A stretch of DNA of 64,000 nucleotides from Lacinutrix sp. 5H-3-7-4 (GTDB lineage: Bacteria; Bacteroidota; Bacteroidia; Flavobacteriales; Flavobacteriaceae): positions 1,240,001 to 1,304,000 of the forward strand of contig NC_015638.1 of the NCBI RefSeq assembly GCF_000211855.2, in the 5' to 3' direction. The position numbers and the translations under genes are program-made. Below, one piece after another: positions 34,311 to 42,594 of this stretch; the stretch's first letter is position 1; each line of letters starts with the position of its first letter. The notes under the pieces were generated by a model. It did not search any database, was not told the DNA's origin, and worked only from the letters and a program-made list of their open reading frames with translations.

Positions 34311-34388
34311 CGCAAAAAAAGCAAAAACCAGGCTTTTCGGCAGTCGCTCTCTGCGAGGAGCTTCAACAAAGCCTCAATCCTTTTTGCG
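34311..34388. repeat. Nested inverted-repeat element, GC-richer than its surroundings
   Basis: Outer arms CGCAAAAA (34311-34318) and TTTTTGCG (34381-34388), inner arms AGGCTTT (34330-34336) and AAAGCCT (34368-34374), and a central GCTC/GAGC hairpin (about 34346-34361). All are perfect and concentric. It lies between convergent genes after the protease terminator. It may be a copy of a dispersed intergenic repeat; function unknown. Confidence 0.55.
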
Positions 34389-34416
34389 GGCGTAAGTAAT
34401 TGTAATAAGTTATAGT

Positions 34417-35130
34417 TTAAACGTGAATAATTTCTTCATCACTTAAAATACGCTCACCACGAAGTCTCAAGAATATTTGTGCTACAGCAATAGTATCTTT
34501 TTCGCAATAAGTTATAATACGGTCAATATCATTTTCTTCGTAATAAACACGATAAACTTCACTGCCATCAATATCATCTTTTGGAGAAGGAACACCTAAA
34601 ACGTTAGTCATTAATTTAAGAGAAGTATAGGTTTTATAGTCGCCAAACTTCCATAACTCTAATGTGTCGAGATGTGGTACTTCCCAAGGTTTTTTTCCAA
34701 AAAGATTAAGCTTGTATGGCAACTCAATACCATTAATAATCATACGTCTCGCTATGTACGGAAAGTCAAATTCCTTACCGTTGTGAGCGCATAATAAATG
34801 TTTAGCTTGGCTAAAGTGAGAAATCAATAAATTTTTAAATGCTTTTAAAAGTGTTGGTTCTTCACCATAAAAAGATGTGGTTCTAAACAAACGTGTATCG
34901 CCTTGATTTGTAAAATATCCAACCGAAATACAAATTATTTTTCCAAATTCTGCCCAGATTCCTGCACGATCATAAAATTCTTCAGGTGTAAACTCTTCTT
35001 TTCTTTGGTAGCGTGATTTTGCTTCCCAAAGCGCTTGTTTGGTTTTATCTAAATCTGAGAAATTATGTGTTTCAGGTACGGTTTCAATATCTAAAAATAA
35101 AATATTTTCTAAGTTGAGTTTAGAGATCAT
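34417..35130 (-). CDS. Predicted 3'-5' exonuclease, PolB-like DEDD type
   Basis: A 237-residue protein of the DnaQ-like fold: exo I LFLDIETVP (Asp14, Glu16), exo II around LLCAHNGKEFDFPYIARRM, and exo III YCEKDTIAVAQIFLR. These give the DEDDy/h acidic residues for two-metal catalysis. The family (PolB-like exonuclease) is found next to various repair and metabolic genes; substrate unknown. Ends the long minus-strand run that begins at hemA, though gaps suggest more than one transcript. Confidence 0.88.
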   Translation of the reverse strand: MISKLNLENILFLDIETVPETHNFSDLDKTKQALWEAKSRYQRKEEFTPEEFYDRAGIWAEFGKIICISVGYFTNQGDTRLFRTTSFYGEEPTLLKAFKNLLISHFSQAKHLLCAHNGKEFDFPYIARRMIINGIELPYKLNLFGKKPWEVPHLDTLELWKFGDYKTYTSLKLMTNVLGVPSPKDDIDGSEVYRVYYEENDIDRIITYCEKDTIAVAQIFLRLRGERILSDEEIIHV

Positions 35131-35161
35131 AGCATATTATAAAAAACAAATGGTTTAAAAA

Positions 35162-36316
35162 TTAATTTTCATTTTGGTTTAACATTTTATAAGCCTCATC
35201 TATATAAAGCGAAATATCCTTTGTATAATGGCCAATGCCTGCATCTGGTGATTTTTGGTGTCCTAAACGAACAATTATAACATTGTCCTCTGGTTGCACA
35301 ATTACATATTGTCCTAAGTGACCACGCATCATTTTAAAATCTTTGCCATTATAGTTTTTAAGCCACCAACCATAACCGTAAACAGGATCGAATTTAGGAG
35401 TTAAAGATTTGGCAACAAAAGCAGAGTCTAAAACTTGTTTGCCATTCCATTTACCGTGGTCTTTATATAGTTTTCCAAAGCGTGCAAAATCTTTTGCATT
35501 ACTTGCAATACAGCAATATGCTTTAACTAAATCGTGGTTATCACTATCTACTTGCCAAAGTGTTTGGTTTTCGCTACCTAAAGGTTTCCAGAAGCTTTCT
35601 TCTAAATATGTATATAATTTTTTTCCTGTAGCTTTTTCTATAACCATTGCTAACATTTGTGTATCACCACTGGCATATTTAAAGGCTTTTCCAGGTTCTT
35701 CAACAACCTTTAAGCCATTCATTACTTTTGCTAAGTCATCATCAAAATAAGCACGTGTAGTAATAGATAATGGAGAATAATAAGCTTCGTCCCAATTAGT
35801 ACCAGAGCTCATTGTAGATAAATCTCCAACAGTCATTTTTGCAGCTAAGCCATCACAAAATTCTGGCAAATAATTACAAACAGGTTCGTCTAGACTTTTT
35901 ATGTAACCTTCCATTAAAGCTTTGCCTAATAATCCCGAAACGTAGCTTTTTGCCATAGAAAATGAATTTGATTTTGAGTTTTCGTTATAGCCATCAAAAT
36001 AATTCTCGTACCAAATACTGTCGTTTTTAATAATAACATAAGCTACAGTTCCCCAATCTTTATTTGCTTTTTGTAGGGTTTCAGTTTCTTTGGCAGTATT
36101 GTAATTTTTGTGATTTGGCCATGGTTGAGGTGTACCAACATCTATTGTACGATTATCAAATCTTTTATAATCATCTAAGAAAGCAGTTGTGTAACCACGC
36201 ATATAAATGGTTCTTACCGCTTTTAATAAATAATCTGTGTCTGTAATGTAAAGTATGGCAATTAGTAAGCCAAATAGTACTACAAGTACTTTTAAAAGGT
36301 TTTTTAGAAATTTCAT
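35162..36316 (-). CDS. Serine hydrolase, beta-lactamase/class C family
   Basis: A 384-residue protein with an N-terminal membrane or signal helix (residues 5-25) and the penicillin-recognising fold. The nucleophile motif SMAK (SxxK, Ser120-Lys123) and a tyrosine motif YASGD near residue 214 are visible, and a HLGQY segment may stand for the third KTG-like motif. Such proteins act as esterases, D-amino peptidases or beta-lactamases in the periplasm; which one cannot be read from sequence. It lies 39 bases after the DUF4442 gene. Confidence 0.88.
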   Translation of the reverse strand: MKFLKNLLKVLVVLFGLLIAILYITDTDYLLKAVRTIYMRGYTTAFLDDYKRFDNRTIDVGTPQPWPNHKNYNTAKETETLQKANKDWGTVAYVIIKNDSIWYENYFDGYNENSKSNSFSMAKSYVSGLLGKALMEGYIKSLDEPVCNYLPEFCDGLAAKMTVGDLSTMSSGTNWDEAYYSPLSITTRAYFDDDLAKVMNGLKVVEEPGKAFKYASGDTQMLAMVIEKATGKKLYTYLEESFWKPLGSENQTLWQVDSDNHDLVKAYCCIASNAKDFARFGKLYKDHGKWNGKQVLDSAFVAKSLTPKFDPVYGYGWWLKNYNGKDFKMMRGHLGQYVIVQPEDNVIIVRLGHQKSPDAGIGHYTKDISLYIDEAYKMLNQNEN

Positions 36317-36355
36317 TTAGTTAGTTTTATAGAAAATTAAGATACTAATATTATT

Positions 36356-36889
36356 TTATTGTGCAGTATTTTGTTGTTGTTTTCTTTGTTTCAGTTTTTC
36401 TTTATAGTAGGTTTTTGTAGTGGCGTATATTGTTTTTTCAATTTCAGCAAACACTATATTTTCTGCGTTTTTTAAAGTTAATTTTTTGGTGATATTAACT
36501 TCGTTTTTAAGGCTTATTTCGTTTTTAATATTTTTAATTTCTTCATCTAAAAAAACAAACTCTGCATAAATAGTTTCTTTTGCAGGACGTTTATATTTTA
36601 TACTTGCAGCTTTATCCCATACAACAAAATCATCGCCAAGTATTTGTATTAGTTGTATCATGTAAATTGGGTCTGTAGCACTTAGCATAGAGCCTCCAAA
36701 AATAGAACCAGCATAATTACGGTTTTTCCAACTGGGTTTTAGTTTTATTTTTACATATTGTAGATTGTCGCTAACCTGTATTAATTTTGCAGTGCTTCGC
36801 TTGTACATTGGCGACCAATTAAAGCCATATTTGTAAATAGTAGATGTTTTAAAAAAACGTTTTAAAAAATTGGTTGCAATTCTATACAT
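36356..36889 (-). CDS. DUF4442 hotdog-fold protein
   Basis: A 177-residue protein whose middle (KIKLKPSWKNRNYAGSIFGGSMLSATDPIYMIQLIQILGDDFVVWDKAASIKY-type pattern, about residues 48-100) fits DUF4442, a hotdog domain related to PaaI-like thioesterases. No reaction has been assigned to this group as far as I know. Its ATG overlaps the ogt stop by one base, so it is translationally coupled to ogt. The tail is Lys/Gln-rich. Confidence 0.8.
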   Translation of the reverse strand: MYRIATNFLKRFFKTSTIYKYGFNWSPMYKRSTAKLIQVSDNLQYVKIKLKPSWKNRNYAGSIFGGSMLSATDPIYMIQLIQILGDDFVVWDKAASIKYKRPAKETIYAEFVFLDEEIKNIKNEISLKNEVNITKKLTLKNAENIVFAEIEKTIYATTKTYYKEKLKQRKQQQNTAQ

Positions 36890-37365
36890 TAAAATAAGCG
36901 TTGTTGTTTATATGGGCTTTCGTGTTCTAAAAGCCACTGTTTACGGTTAATACCACCAGCATAACCTGTTAAGCTTCCATCGCTACCAATAACTCTGTGA
37001 CATGGAATAATAATCCATAATGGATTTTTACCATTAGCATTTGCAACGGCTCTAATAGCTTTTATATCTCCAAGCTGTTTTGATAACTCTAGATAAGAAA
37101 TAGTTTTACCGTATGGAATAGTTTGTAGTGTTTTCCATACGCGTTGTTGAAAAGCTGTGCCTATTGGGTTAAGCTTTAAGCTAAATTGCTTTCGATTGCC
37201 ATTAAAATATTCATTAAGTTGTAATACACAATCTTCTAAAACTTCTGGAATATTATTTGAAATTTTCTCATTAGAATTTAAAATAGAAACAGAGTTTATA
37301 CCGTTTACATCGCCAATAATTTTGGCAACTCCTAAAGGAGAATTAATGTAACAGCTTTCTTCCAT
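36889..37365 (-). CDS. ogt: Methylated-DNA--protein-cysteine methyltransferase
   Basis: Direct-reversal repair of O6-alkylguanine. The 158-residue protein has the acceptor motif IPCHRVIG with Cys122, preceded by the helix-turn-helix part (TAFQQRVWKTLQTIPYGKTISY, AIRAVANANGKNPLWII) and followed by LTGYAGGINRKQWLLEHE. Length is standard for the single-domain (Ogt-like) form. It overlaps the CNNM-type gene by one base upstream and the DUF4442 gene by one base downstream. Confidence 0.96.
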   Translation of the reverse strand: MEESCYINSPLGVAKIIGDVNGINSVSILNSNEKISNNIPEVLEDCVLQLNEYFNGNRKQFSLKLNPIGTAFQQRVWKTLQTIPYGKTISYLELSKQLGDIKAIRAVANANGKNPLWIIIPCHRVIGSDGSLTGYAGGINRKQWLLEHESPYKQQRLF

Positions 37366-38438
37366 TACTCTGTTTTTTCTCCTTCAATAAGACCCATTTT
37401 TTTAGCTCTTGTTTCCCAGTTTCTTCTAGCTTGTAATTGCAGGTCGCTAACATTATCGCTTTCATCCATAATCTCTAAGCCAAGTAAGGTTTCAATAACA
37501 TCTTCCATGGTTACAATGCCACTTACAGATCCATACTCGTCTACTACTAAAGCCATGTGGTTTCTGGTTTCAACAAGTTGCTCAAAAAGAGTAGGTATTG
37601 GTAAATTTCTTTCAACAATTATTATATCTCTTTTTAATTCTCCAAGCTTTTTGGTGCCGTTTCCAAGAGCCATTTCTTTAAAAACTTCATCTTTTAAAAC
37701 GAGACCTTTAATGTTATCTTCGGTATCTGCATAAACAGGAATTCTTGAAAAACGCACATTCATGTTTCTATTAAAAAAATCTTCAACAGTAGTTGTTATG
37801 TTTTCAGATTTCATAACCGTTCGCGGTGTCATTACATTTTTAGCAAAAACTTCTTTAAAAGTTAAAAGGTTTTTAATGATTTTACTTTCGTTACTTTCAA
37901 AAACACCTTCTTCATGAGCCATATCTGCCATAACTAGAAAGCCTTCTCGGCTTAATACGCTACCGTGACCTTTACCGCCAATAAGTTTTGTTGTTAGTTG
38001 CATTAACCATAATAAACCAGTCCATTTTAATGGAAAAATTAAAATATTAAGTGCTTTGGTTGTAAAATTAGCTAGACTTTTCCAATAGGTTGCTCCAATG
38101 GTTTTTGGTATAATTTCTGAAGCGACTAAAATTAAAATAGTCATTACTGCCGAAACAATAAATACACCATAACCATCACCATTACCATAAAGTTGCTCGG
38201 CTTGCTTACCAACCAATATAGCACCAACGGTATGTGCAATTGTATTAAGTGTTAAAATAGCAATTAAAGGTCTGTCTACGTCTTTTTTTAAAGCTTCTAA
38301 TGCTAAAGCATAACTCTTGCCTTCTTGCTTTTTAACATTAATAAAGGTTGGTGTTACACTTAATAGAACTGCTTCTAAAATTGAACATAAAAAAGAGAAA
38401 AAGATGGAGATAACTCCGTAAAATATTAGTAATCCCAT
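37365..38438 (-). CDS. CNNM/CorC-type membrane protein with CBS pair
   Basis: A 357-residue hemolysin-family protein. The N-terminal DUF21/CNNM membrane domain (residues 1-150, four hydrophobic segments, with IIPKTIGATYW) is followed by two CBS domains (about 200-325: VMTPRTVMKSENI, RIPVYADTEDNIKGLVLKDEVF, LVVDEYGSVSGIVTMEDVIETLLG). The usual C-terminal CorC/HlyC transporter-associated domain is absent, so this is the short form. Proteins of this family are linked to magnesium or sodium transport. One-base overlap with ogt. Confidence 0.92.
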   Translation of the reverse strand: MGLLIFYGVISIFFSFLCSILEAVLLSVTPTFINVKKQEGKSYALALEALKKDVDRPLIAILTLNTIAHTVGAILVGKQAEQLYGNGDGYGVFIVSAVMTILILVASEIIPKTIGATYWKSLANFTTKALNILIFPLKWTGLLWLMQLTTKLIGGKGHGSVLSREGFLVMADMAHEEGVFESNESKIIKNLLTFKEVFAKNVMTPRTVMKSENITTTVEDFFNRNMNVRFSRIPVYADTEDNIKGLVLKDEVFKEMALGNGTKKLGELKRDIIIVERNLPIPTLFEQLVETRNHMALVVDEYGSVSGIVTMEDVIETLLGLEIMDESDNVSDLQLQARRNWETRAKKMGLIEGEKTE

Positions 38439-38477
38439 GGATTGATTTAGTTTTATGCTAAGTTAAAAATTATTTGG

Positions 38478-38873
38478 TTATTCTGTATAAGAAAGGATAT
38501 TAGAAATATCTTTATCGCTTAAATGTTTGAATACAAGACAAGAAGTGTTGTAGGTTTTACTTTTTAAACTGGCCTTTTTATCTTTTAAATGATTTTTAAG
38601 ACTTATAAAATTATATTTTTTACCAAGGTGCCTAAGAGCTGGACCTACCATTTTTTTATCTAATTTATGGCATGCTGCGCAATTAACGTTAAATAACTTT
38701 TTGCCATCTACAGCCTGTTGTGAGTTAGTTGTAGCATAATTTATAGTGCCACAAATTAGTTTTGGTGTTGGAGTATTACAACTTGTTTGTGTTGCACTTT
38801 GTTTAAGAATAAACAAAAATAAACAAACTCCTATTATTATAATTGTTGTAAATAACAGGAGAATATTTTTCAT
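38478..38873 (-). CDS. Membrane-anchored mono-heme cytochrome c
   Basis: A 131-residue protein with an uncleaved signal or anchor helix (residues 4-24) and one class I cytochrome c domain: heme motif CAACH (in NVNCAACHKL) and a nearby KMVGPALRHLG that supplies the distal side region. Periplasmic electron carrier with covalent heme c; partner oxidase or dehydrogenase not in the window. Its position 4 bases after hemB ties it to the heme cluster, with a consumer of heme encoded next to a producer. Confidence 0.88.
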   Translation of the reverse strand: MKNILLLFTTIIIIGVCLFLFILKQSATQTSCNTPTPKLICGTINYATTNSQQAVDGKKLFNVNCAACHKLDKKMVGPALRHLGKKYNFISLKNHLKDKKASLKSKTYNTSCLVFKHLSDKDISNILSYTE

Positions 38874-38877
38874 TTTT

Positions 38878-39867
38878 TTACGAAATTAATTTAACTACGT
38901 CTTTAGCAAAGTAGCTTGCAATTACATCTGCGCCTGCACGTTTAATAGCTGTAACCTGTTCTAGCATAACAGCGTCATGATCTAACCAACCTTTTTCTGC
39001 GGCAGCTTTAAGCATTGCATATTCACCAGAAACTTGGTAAACAGCAACAGGAACATCGACTTCGTTTTTAATTTCACGAACAATATCTAAATAGCATAAT
39101 CCTGGTTTTACCATAACAATATCTGCGCCTTCATCTATATCCATTTCGGTTTCGCGAATGGCTTCAAAGCGATTGGCATAATCCATTTGATATGTTTTTT
39201 TATCTTTTGGAATTTCTTGAGCATCAACTGGTGCAGAGTCTAGAGCATCGCGAAATGGGCCATAAAATGCTGAGGCATATTTTGCCGAATAGCTCATAAT
39301 ACCTGTATCTACAAATCCTTCATCTTCTAATGTTTCGCGAATGGCTAAAATACGACCATCCATCATGTCGCTTGGTGCAACAAAATTAGCTCCAGCTTGT
39401 GCGTGAGACAAACTCATTTCTGCTAAAACATCAACAGTATTGTCGTTTACAATTTTTCCATTTTCTATAATACCATCATGACCAAATGATGAATATGGGT
39501 CTAGAGCAACATCCGTCATTACTAACATGTCTGGACACACATTTTTAACTGTTTTTATAGCACGTTGCATTAATCCATCTGGATTTAAAGCTTCGGTACC
39601 TTTATTATCTTTTAAATTATCTGGTACTTTTACAAATAGTAAAACAGATTTTAAGCCCAATTTCCAAAGTTCTTTAACTTCAGCTTCTAATAAATCTAAA
39701 CTATAGCGATAATAATTTGGCATAGAGGCAATTTCTTCTTTTACTCCTTTGCCTTCAACTATAAAAAGTGGCACTAAAAAATCGTTTGGAGAAATAATAG
39801 TTTCTCTAACTAAACTTCTAATGGCTTTGTTGGCTCTTAATCTTCTATTTCTTTTTAGTGGATACAT
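38878..39867 (-). CDS. hemB: Porphobilinogen synthase (delta-aminolevulinate dehydratase)
   Basis: Condenses two 5-aminolevulinates to porphobilinogen. With the start at 39867 (MYPLKRNRRLRANKAIRS) it has 329 residues, normal for HemB; an in-frame ATG at 39903 would add 12 residues. Visible motifs: FIVEGKG, DVALDPYSSFGHDG (metal/substrate region), SYSAKYASAFYGPFRDAL with one Schiff-base lysine, and VMVKPGLCYLDI with the second. The metal site reads VALDPYSS rather than the cysteine triad, suggesting the magnesium-type rather than zinc-type enzyme. Confidence 0.97.
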   Translation of the reverse strand: MYPLKRNRRLRANKAIRSLVRETIISPNDFLVPLFIVEGKGVKEEIASMPNYYRYSLDLLEAEVKELWKLGLKSVLLFVKVPDNLKDNKGTEALNPDGLMQRAIKTVKNVCPDMLVMTDVALDPYSSFGHDGIIENGKIVNDNTVDVLAEMSLSHAQAGANFVAPSDMMDGRILAIRETLEDEGFVDTGIMSYSAKYASAFYGPFRDALDSAPVDAQEIPKDKKTYQMDYANRFEAIRETEMDIDEGADIVMVKPGLCYLDIVREIKNEVDVPVAVYQVSGEYAMLKAAAEKGWLDHDAVMLEQVTAIKRAGADVIASYFAKDVVKLIS

Positions 39868-39913
39868 ATTATAAATCTTGAATAAACAGTTGTTAAACTG
39901 CAATAATTTTTAT

Positions 39914-40303
39914 TTAATTTTTGGCATAACCTAAGTAGTACCAAGTGTTGTTTTCTTTTATAAAAGCAGATTTTTCATGGATGACATCTACTTTTCCGTT
40001 TTCAAAAAAATAAGCATTAAAGGTAACTGTACCTTCGGTATTATTTTTTAAACCTTTATTAGATTCTAAAACTTCTAATTTAATCCATTCTACAGATTTT
40101 GCCCACTTTACAATGGCTTTCTTTTCTGAAATTGGTCGGGTAGATGCATGATGCGTTTGCATTAAATAATTACCATCTGCCAAGACAAAAGCACTATAAC
40201 GAGAACGCATTAACTGCTCTGCTGTTTCTGTTTTTCCATTGTTTAAATGAAAAACTTCGCAGCATGTTTTATAGGTTTTATTGTTTCCGCAGTAGCAATT
40301 CAT
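39914..40303 (-). CDS. YchJ-like protein with N-terminal SEC-C motif
   Basis: A 129-residue protein: SEC-C-like zinc motif CYCGNNKTYKTCC (residues 3-15), then an NTF2-like fold with the family block AEQLMRSRYSAFVLADGNYLMQTHHAST and KSVEWIKLEVLES ... GTVTFNAYF. YchJ/UPF0225 proteins have no settled function. It starts 2 bases after the hemF stop, so it is part of the heme transcript by position. Confidence 0.87.
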   Translation of the reverse strand: MNCYCGNNKTYKTCCEVFHLNNGKTETAEQLMRSRYSAFVLADGNYLMQTHHASTRPISEKKAIVKWAKSVEWIKLEVLESNKGLKNNTEGTVTFNAYFFENGKVDVIHEKSAFIKENNTWYYLGYAKN

Positions 40304-40304
40304 T

Positions 40305-41231
40305 TTATACCCAATTTATTGGGTTTTTTAATACGTTAATGAGTTTTTCTTCGTCACTACCAGGTTCTGGATTATGATCGTAAACCCATTGTACATGCGG
40401 TGGTAAACTCATTAAAATACTTTCTATTCTTCCGTTTGTTTTTAAACCGAAAAGCGTGCCTTTATCGTGTACCAAATTAAATTCGACATAACGACCACGA
40501 CGTATTTCTTGCCAATCGCGTTGTGCTTTAGTATATTCTAAATCTTTTCTTTTTTCTATAATAGGAAGATAGGCCGAGACAAAACTATCGCCAACTTCTG
40601 TTACAAAATCGTACCAATTTTGCATAGTCATTTCGTTTGATGCTTTGCAATAATCGAAAAACAAACCACCAACACCACGACCTTCATTTCTATGTGTATT
40701 GTAAAAATACTCATCGCAACGCGCTTTGTACTTTGGATAAAATTCTGAATTATGTTTATCGCAAGCTGTTTTACAGGTTTGGTGAAAATGTGTAGCATCT
40801 TCATCAAACAAGTAATACGGTGTTAGGTCTTGACCGCCGCCAAACCATTGGTCTACAATGTTTCCAGTTTTATCATACATTTCAAAATAACGCCAATTTG
40901 CATGTACAGTTGGTACCATTGGGTTTTTTGGGTGGATAACTAAACTTAGTCCGCAGGCAAAAAAATCGGCGTCTTCTACTCCAAAATAATTTTGCATAGA
41001 GTCTGGTAGTTTACCATGTACTCCAGAGATATTTACACCACCTTTTTCTATAACATTTCCGTTTTCAATTACACGTGTTCTTCCGCCGCCGCCTTCAGGA
41101 CGTTTCCAGATGTCTTCTTGAAATTTAGCTTTGCCATCAATAGCTTCAAAAGCAGCTGTAATTGTGTCTTGTAGTTCGTGTATGTAATTAAAGAACTTGT
41201 CTTTTATAGTTGTGTTAAATGTTTTTTCCAT
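40305..41231 (-). CDS. hemF: Oxygen-dependent coproporphyrinogen-III oxidase
   Basis: Oxidatively decarboxylates coproporphyrinogen III to protoporphyrinogen IX using O2, which points to an aerobic organism. With the start at 41231 (MEKTFNTTIKDKF) it is 308 residues; the earlier ATG at 41258 would overlap the tautomerase gene. Family blocks: WKRPEGGGGRTRVIENG, EKGGVNISGVHGKLP, VHANWRYFEM, WFGGGQDLTPYY, GRYVEFNLVHDKGTLFGLKTNGR and ILMSLPPHVQW. Full length. Confidence 0.97.
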   Translation of the reverse strand: MEKTFNTTIKDKFFNYIHELQDTITAAFEAIDGKAKFQEDIWKRPEGGGGRTRVIENGNVIEKGGVNISGVHGKLPDSMQNYFGVEDADFFACGLSLVIHPKNPMVPTVHANWRYFEMYDKTGNIVDQWFGGGQDLTPYYLFDEDATHFHQTCKTACDKHNSEFYPKYKARCDEYFYNTHRNEGRGVGGLFFDYCKASNEMTMQNWYDFVTEVGDSFVSAYLPIIEKRKDLEYTKAQRDWQEIRRGRYVEFNLVHDKGTLFGLKTNGRIESILMSLPPHVQWVYDHNPEPGSDEEKLINVLKNPINWV

Positions 41232-41236
41232 AGATT

Positions 41237-41584
41237 TTAAACCATTGATTTGTTGCAATAAGTTGCTTTTTCAAAATCTCGAATATTTATTGCTATAAAG
41301 GTTATGTTTGGGAACAGCTCTTTTAAAACCGAAACAATATTTTTTGAGAGTTTTGCTTTTTGTTCTGTAGTTCTACCTTGCATTATATTTGCAAAAACAT
41401 GAATAAAAGGTTGCTTTTTGCCGCCAACAATGTAGTTTTCTTTAAAAGGGTTTAGACGTACTTTAATATCTGCCTCGTTAAACAAACCAGAGGCAACAGC
41501 TGCATTATGAACTTTTAAAAGTGTGTTTTCTGGAGTGCTTAAGTTTAGTATATTTTCTGAGCAGTCTATTACAAAATGTGGCAT
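41237..41584 (-). CDS. Tautomerase-superfamily protein (5-carboxymethyl-2-hydroxymuconate isomerase type)
   Basis: A 115-residue protein beginning Met-Pro-His, so the catalytic N-terminal proline of the tautomerase superfamily is in place after Met removal. FIHVFANIMQGRTTEQKAKLSKNIVSVLKE is the typical helix after the second strand. The length fits the HpaF/CHMI branch rather than the short 4-oxalocrotonate tautomerases. No aromatic-degradation genes are nearby, so the physiological substrate is open. Lies between the EI24 gene (8 bases) and hemF. Confidence 0.8.
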   Translation of the reverse strand: MPHFVIDCSENILNLSTPENTLLKVHNAAVASGLFNEADIKVRLNPFKENYIVGGKKQPFIHVFANIMQGRTTEQKAKLSKNIVSVLKELFPNITFIAINIRDFEKATYCNKSMV

Positions 41585-41591
41585 AATATGT

Positions 41592-42347
41592 TTACACTTT
41601 TAGTTTTTGGTTTTCTATTTTTAAAAGTTCTACTGTTTTTGTGGTAGCGGCAGTGACCGAAAGTGGTAATACTATTATAATTCCAATTACTGGAATTAAT
41701 AAAAATAACATAAATACAATGCCGTTACCAATGGCAATACCGCGATTTTTATTTACAAAAGCAATACTTTCTTTGTATTTAAAATGGCGTTCTAGTGTAT
41801 AATCTATATTACCAAAACCTGCATAATAGGCTTGTACTAAGAAAATAAGTATTGTTGATAGAAATCCAATTATTGGTATAAATCCTAAAAGAATTAATGG
41901 GATGGTGAATAAAATTTCTTTAAAAAGGTTTCTTATGTTTATTCTAATTCCTCGCCAAAGTTGCTCTTTAAAAGATGTTATTCTATGTTCGTGTTTATGT
42001 TTGCCTGTAAGGTGTGTTTCAATTTTTTCGGACACTGGACTCATAAATGGTGCAGATAAAGCCATTACTATATGCTTGTAAAGTATAAAGCCTAATAGTA
42101 TTATTACGGCACCACCAATAAAACTTGATATGGTTGTAAAGGTTTCTATGCCTTTTTCCCAAGGCCAAATTTTGGCTATAAATCTGCCAATATTATCTGA
42201 TAGTTTATAGGCTGAAAGTGCAACTACAGTTGCTGTTATAATACTTATTATGATTGGTACTAAAAAGTATTTCCAAAGGTTTAATTTGGAAATTAATGCG
42301 AAAGTTCCTGTATAGGCTTTTATTCCTTTTAGTATATTTTTTATCAT
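41592..42347 (-). CDS. EI24/CysZ-like membrane protein
   Basis: A 251-residue membrane protein with about five hydrophobic segments (near 25-50, 70-95, 140-175, 180-195, 205-235). The pattern GIKAYTGTFALISKLNLWKYFLVPIIIS, ALSAPFMSPVSEKIE and IPLILLGFIPIIGFLSTILIFLVQAYYAGFGNIDYTLER fits the EI24 domain, which includes the CysZ sulfate transporter family. Whether this one moves sulfate is unknown; it is not next to cysteine synthesis genes. Confidence 0.82.
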   Translation of the reverse strand: MIKNILKGIKAYTGTFALISKLNLWKYFLVPIIISIITATVVALSAYKLSDNIGRFIAKIWPWEKGIETFTTISSFIGGAVIILLGFILYKHIVMALSAPFMSPVSEKIETHLTGKHKHEHRITSFKEQLWRGIRINIRNLFKEILFTIPLILLGFIPIIGFLSTILIFLVQAYYAGFGNIDYTLERHFKYKESIAFVNKNRGIAIGNGIVFMLFLLIPVIGIIIVLPLSVTAATTKTVELLKIENQKLKV

Positions 42348-42445
42348 AGTTTTCTACGATATTAGAATTCTTTTTTAAACTGTTTATTATTTTATAATAC
42401 TGTTTTTTATTTGAATCTATATGTTAGTTTGCGTAAGCGGTTGCA

Positions 42446-42508
42446 GCGGTATCCTTTTTTATTAAATAAACGAAGCTTGTGACGTTTATTTAGTAAAAAA
42501 GATATAGC
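42446..42508. repeat. Long hairpin 1 downstream of hemE
   Basis: Left arm TATCCTTTTTTATTAAATAA plus ACG, right arm CGTTTATTTAGTAAAAAA plus GATA, paired over about 22 bp with one bulge and one G-T pair; loop is 10 bases (42473-42482). Confidence 0.65.
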
Positions 42509-42518
42509 GGAAGACGCG

Positions 42519-42579
42519 ACCTACTTTTTTATAACTATAAGTTGAAATATTGTACTTATTGTTAGATAAAAAAGTAGGT
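42519..42579. repeat. Long hairpin 2 downstream of hemE
   Basis: Perfect 14-bp arms ACCTACTTTTTTAT (42519-42532) and ATAAAAAAGTAGGT (42566-42579), with GCG/CGC bases flanking, around a 33-base loop. It begins 11 bases after hairpin 1 ends, so the pair looks like one composite element. Confidence 0.65.
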
Positions 42580-42594
42580 TACGCCCAAAATATT

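Larger units (their letters stand above)
42348..42594. other. Gap between hemE and the EI24 gene with two hairpins
   Basis: No ORF. It contains two consecutive large inverted repeats (42446-42508 and 42519-42579). They fill over half of the gap and may terminate, process or insulate the hemE transcript. Confidence 0.6.

Noticed and set aside
40309-40324. Hairpin ACCCAA-TAAA-TTGGGT before the YchJ-like gene start
   Set aside because: It lies in the last codons of hemF encoding a conserved Asn-Pro...Trp end, so protein constraint may explain it. Not counted in the pre-start hairpin group.
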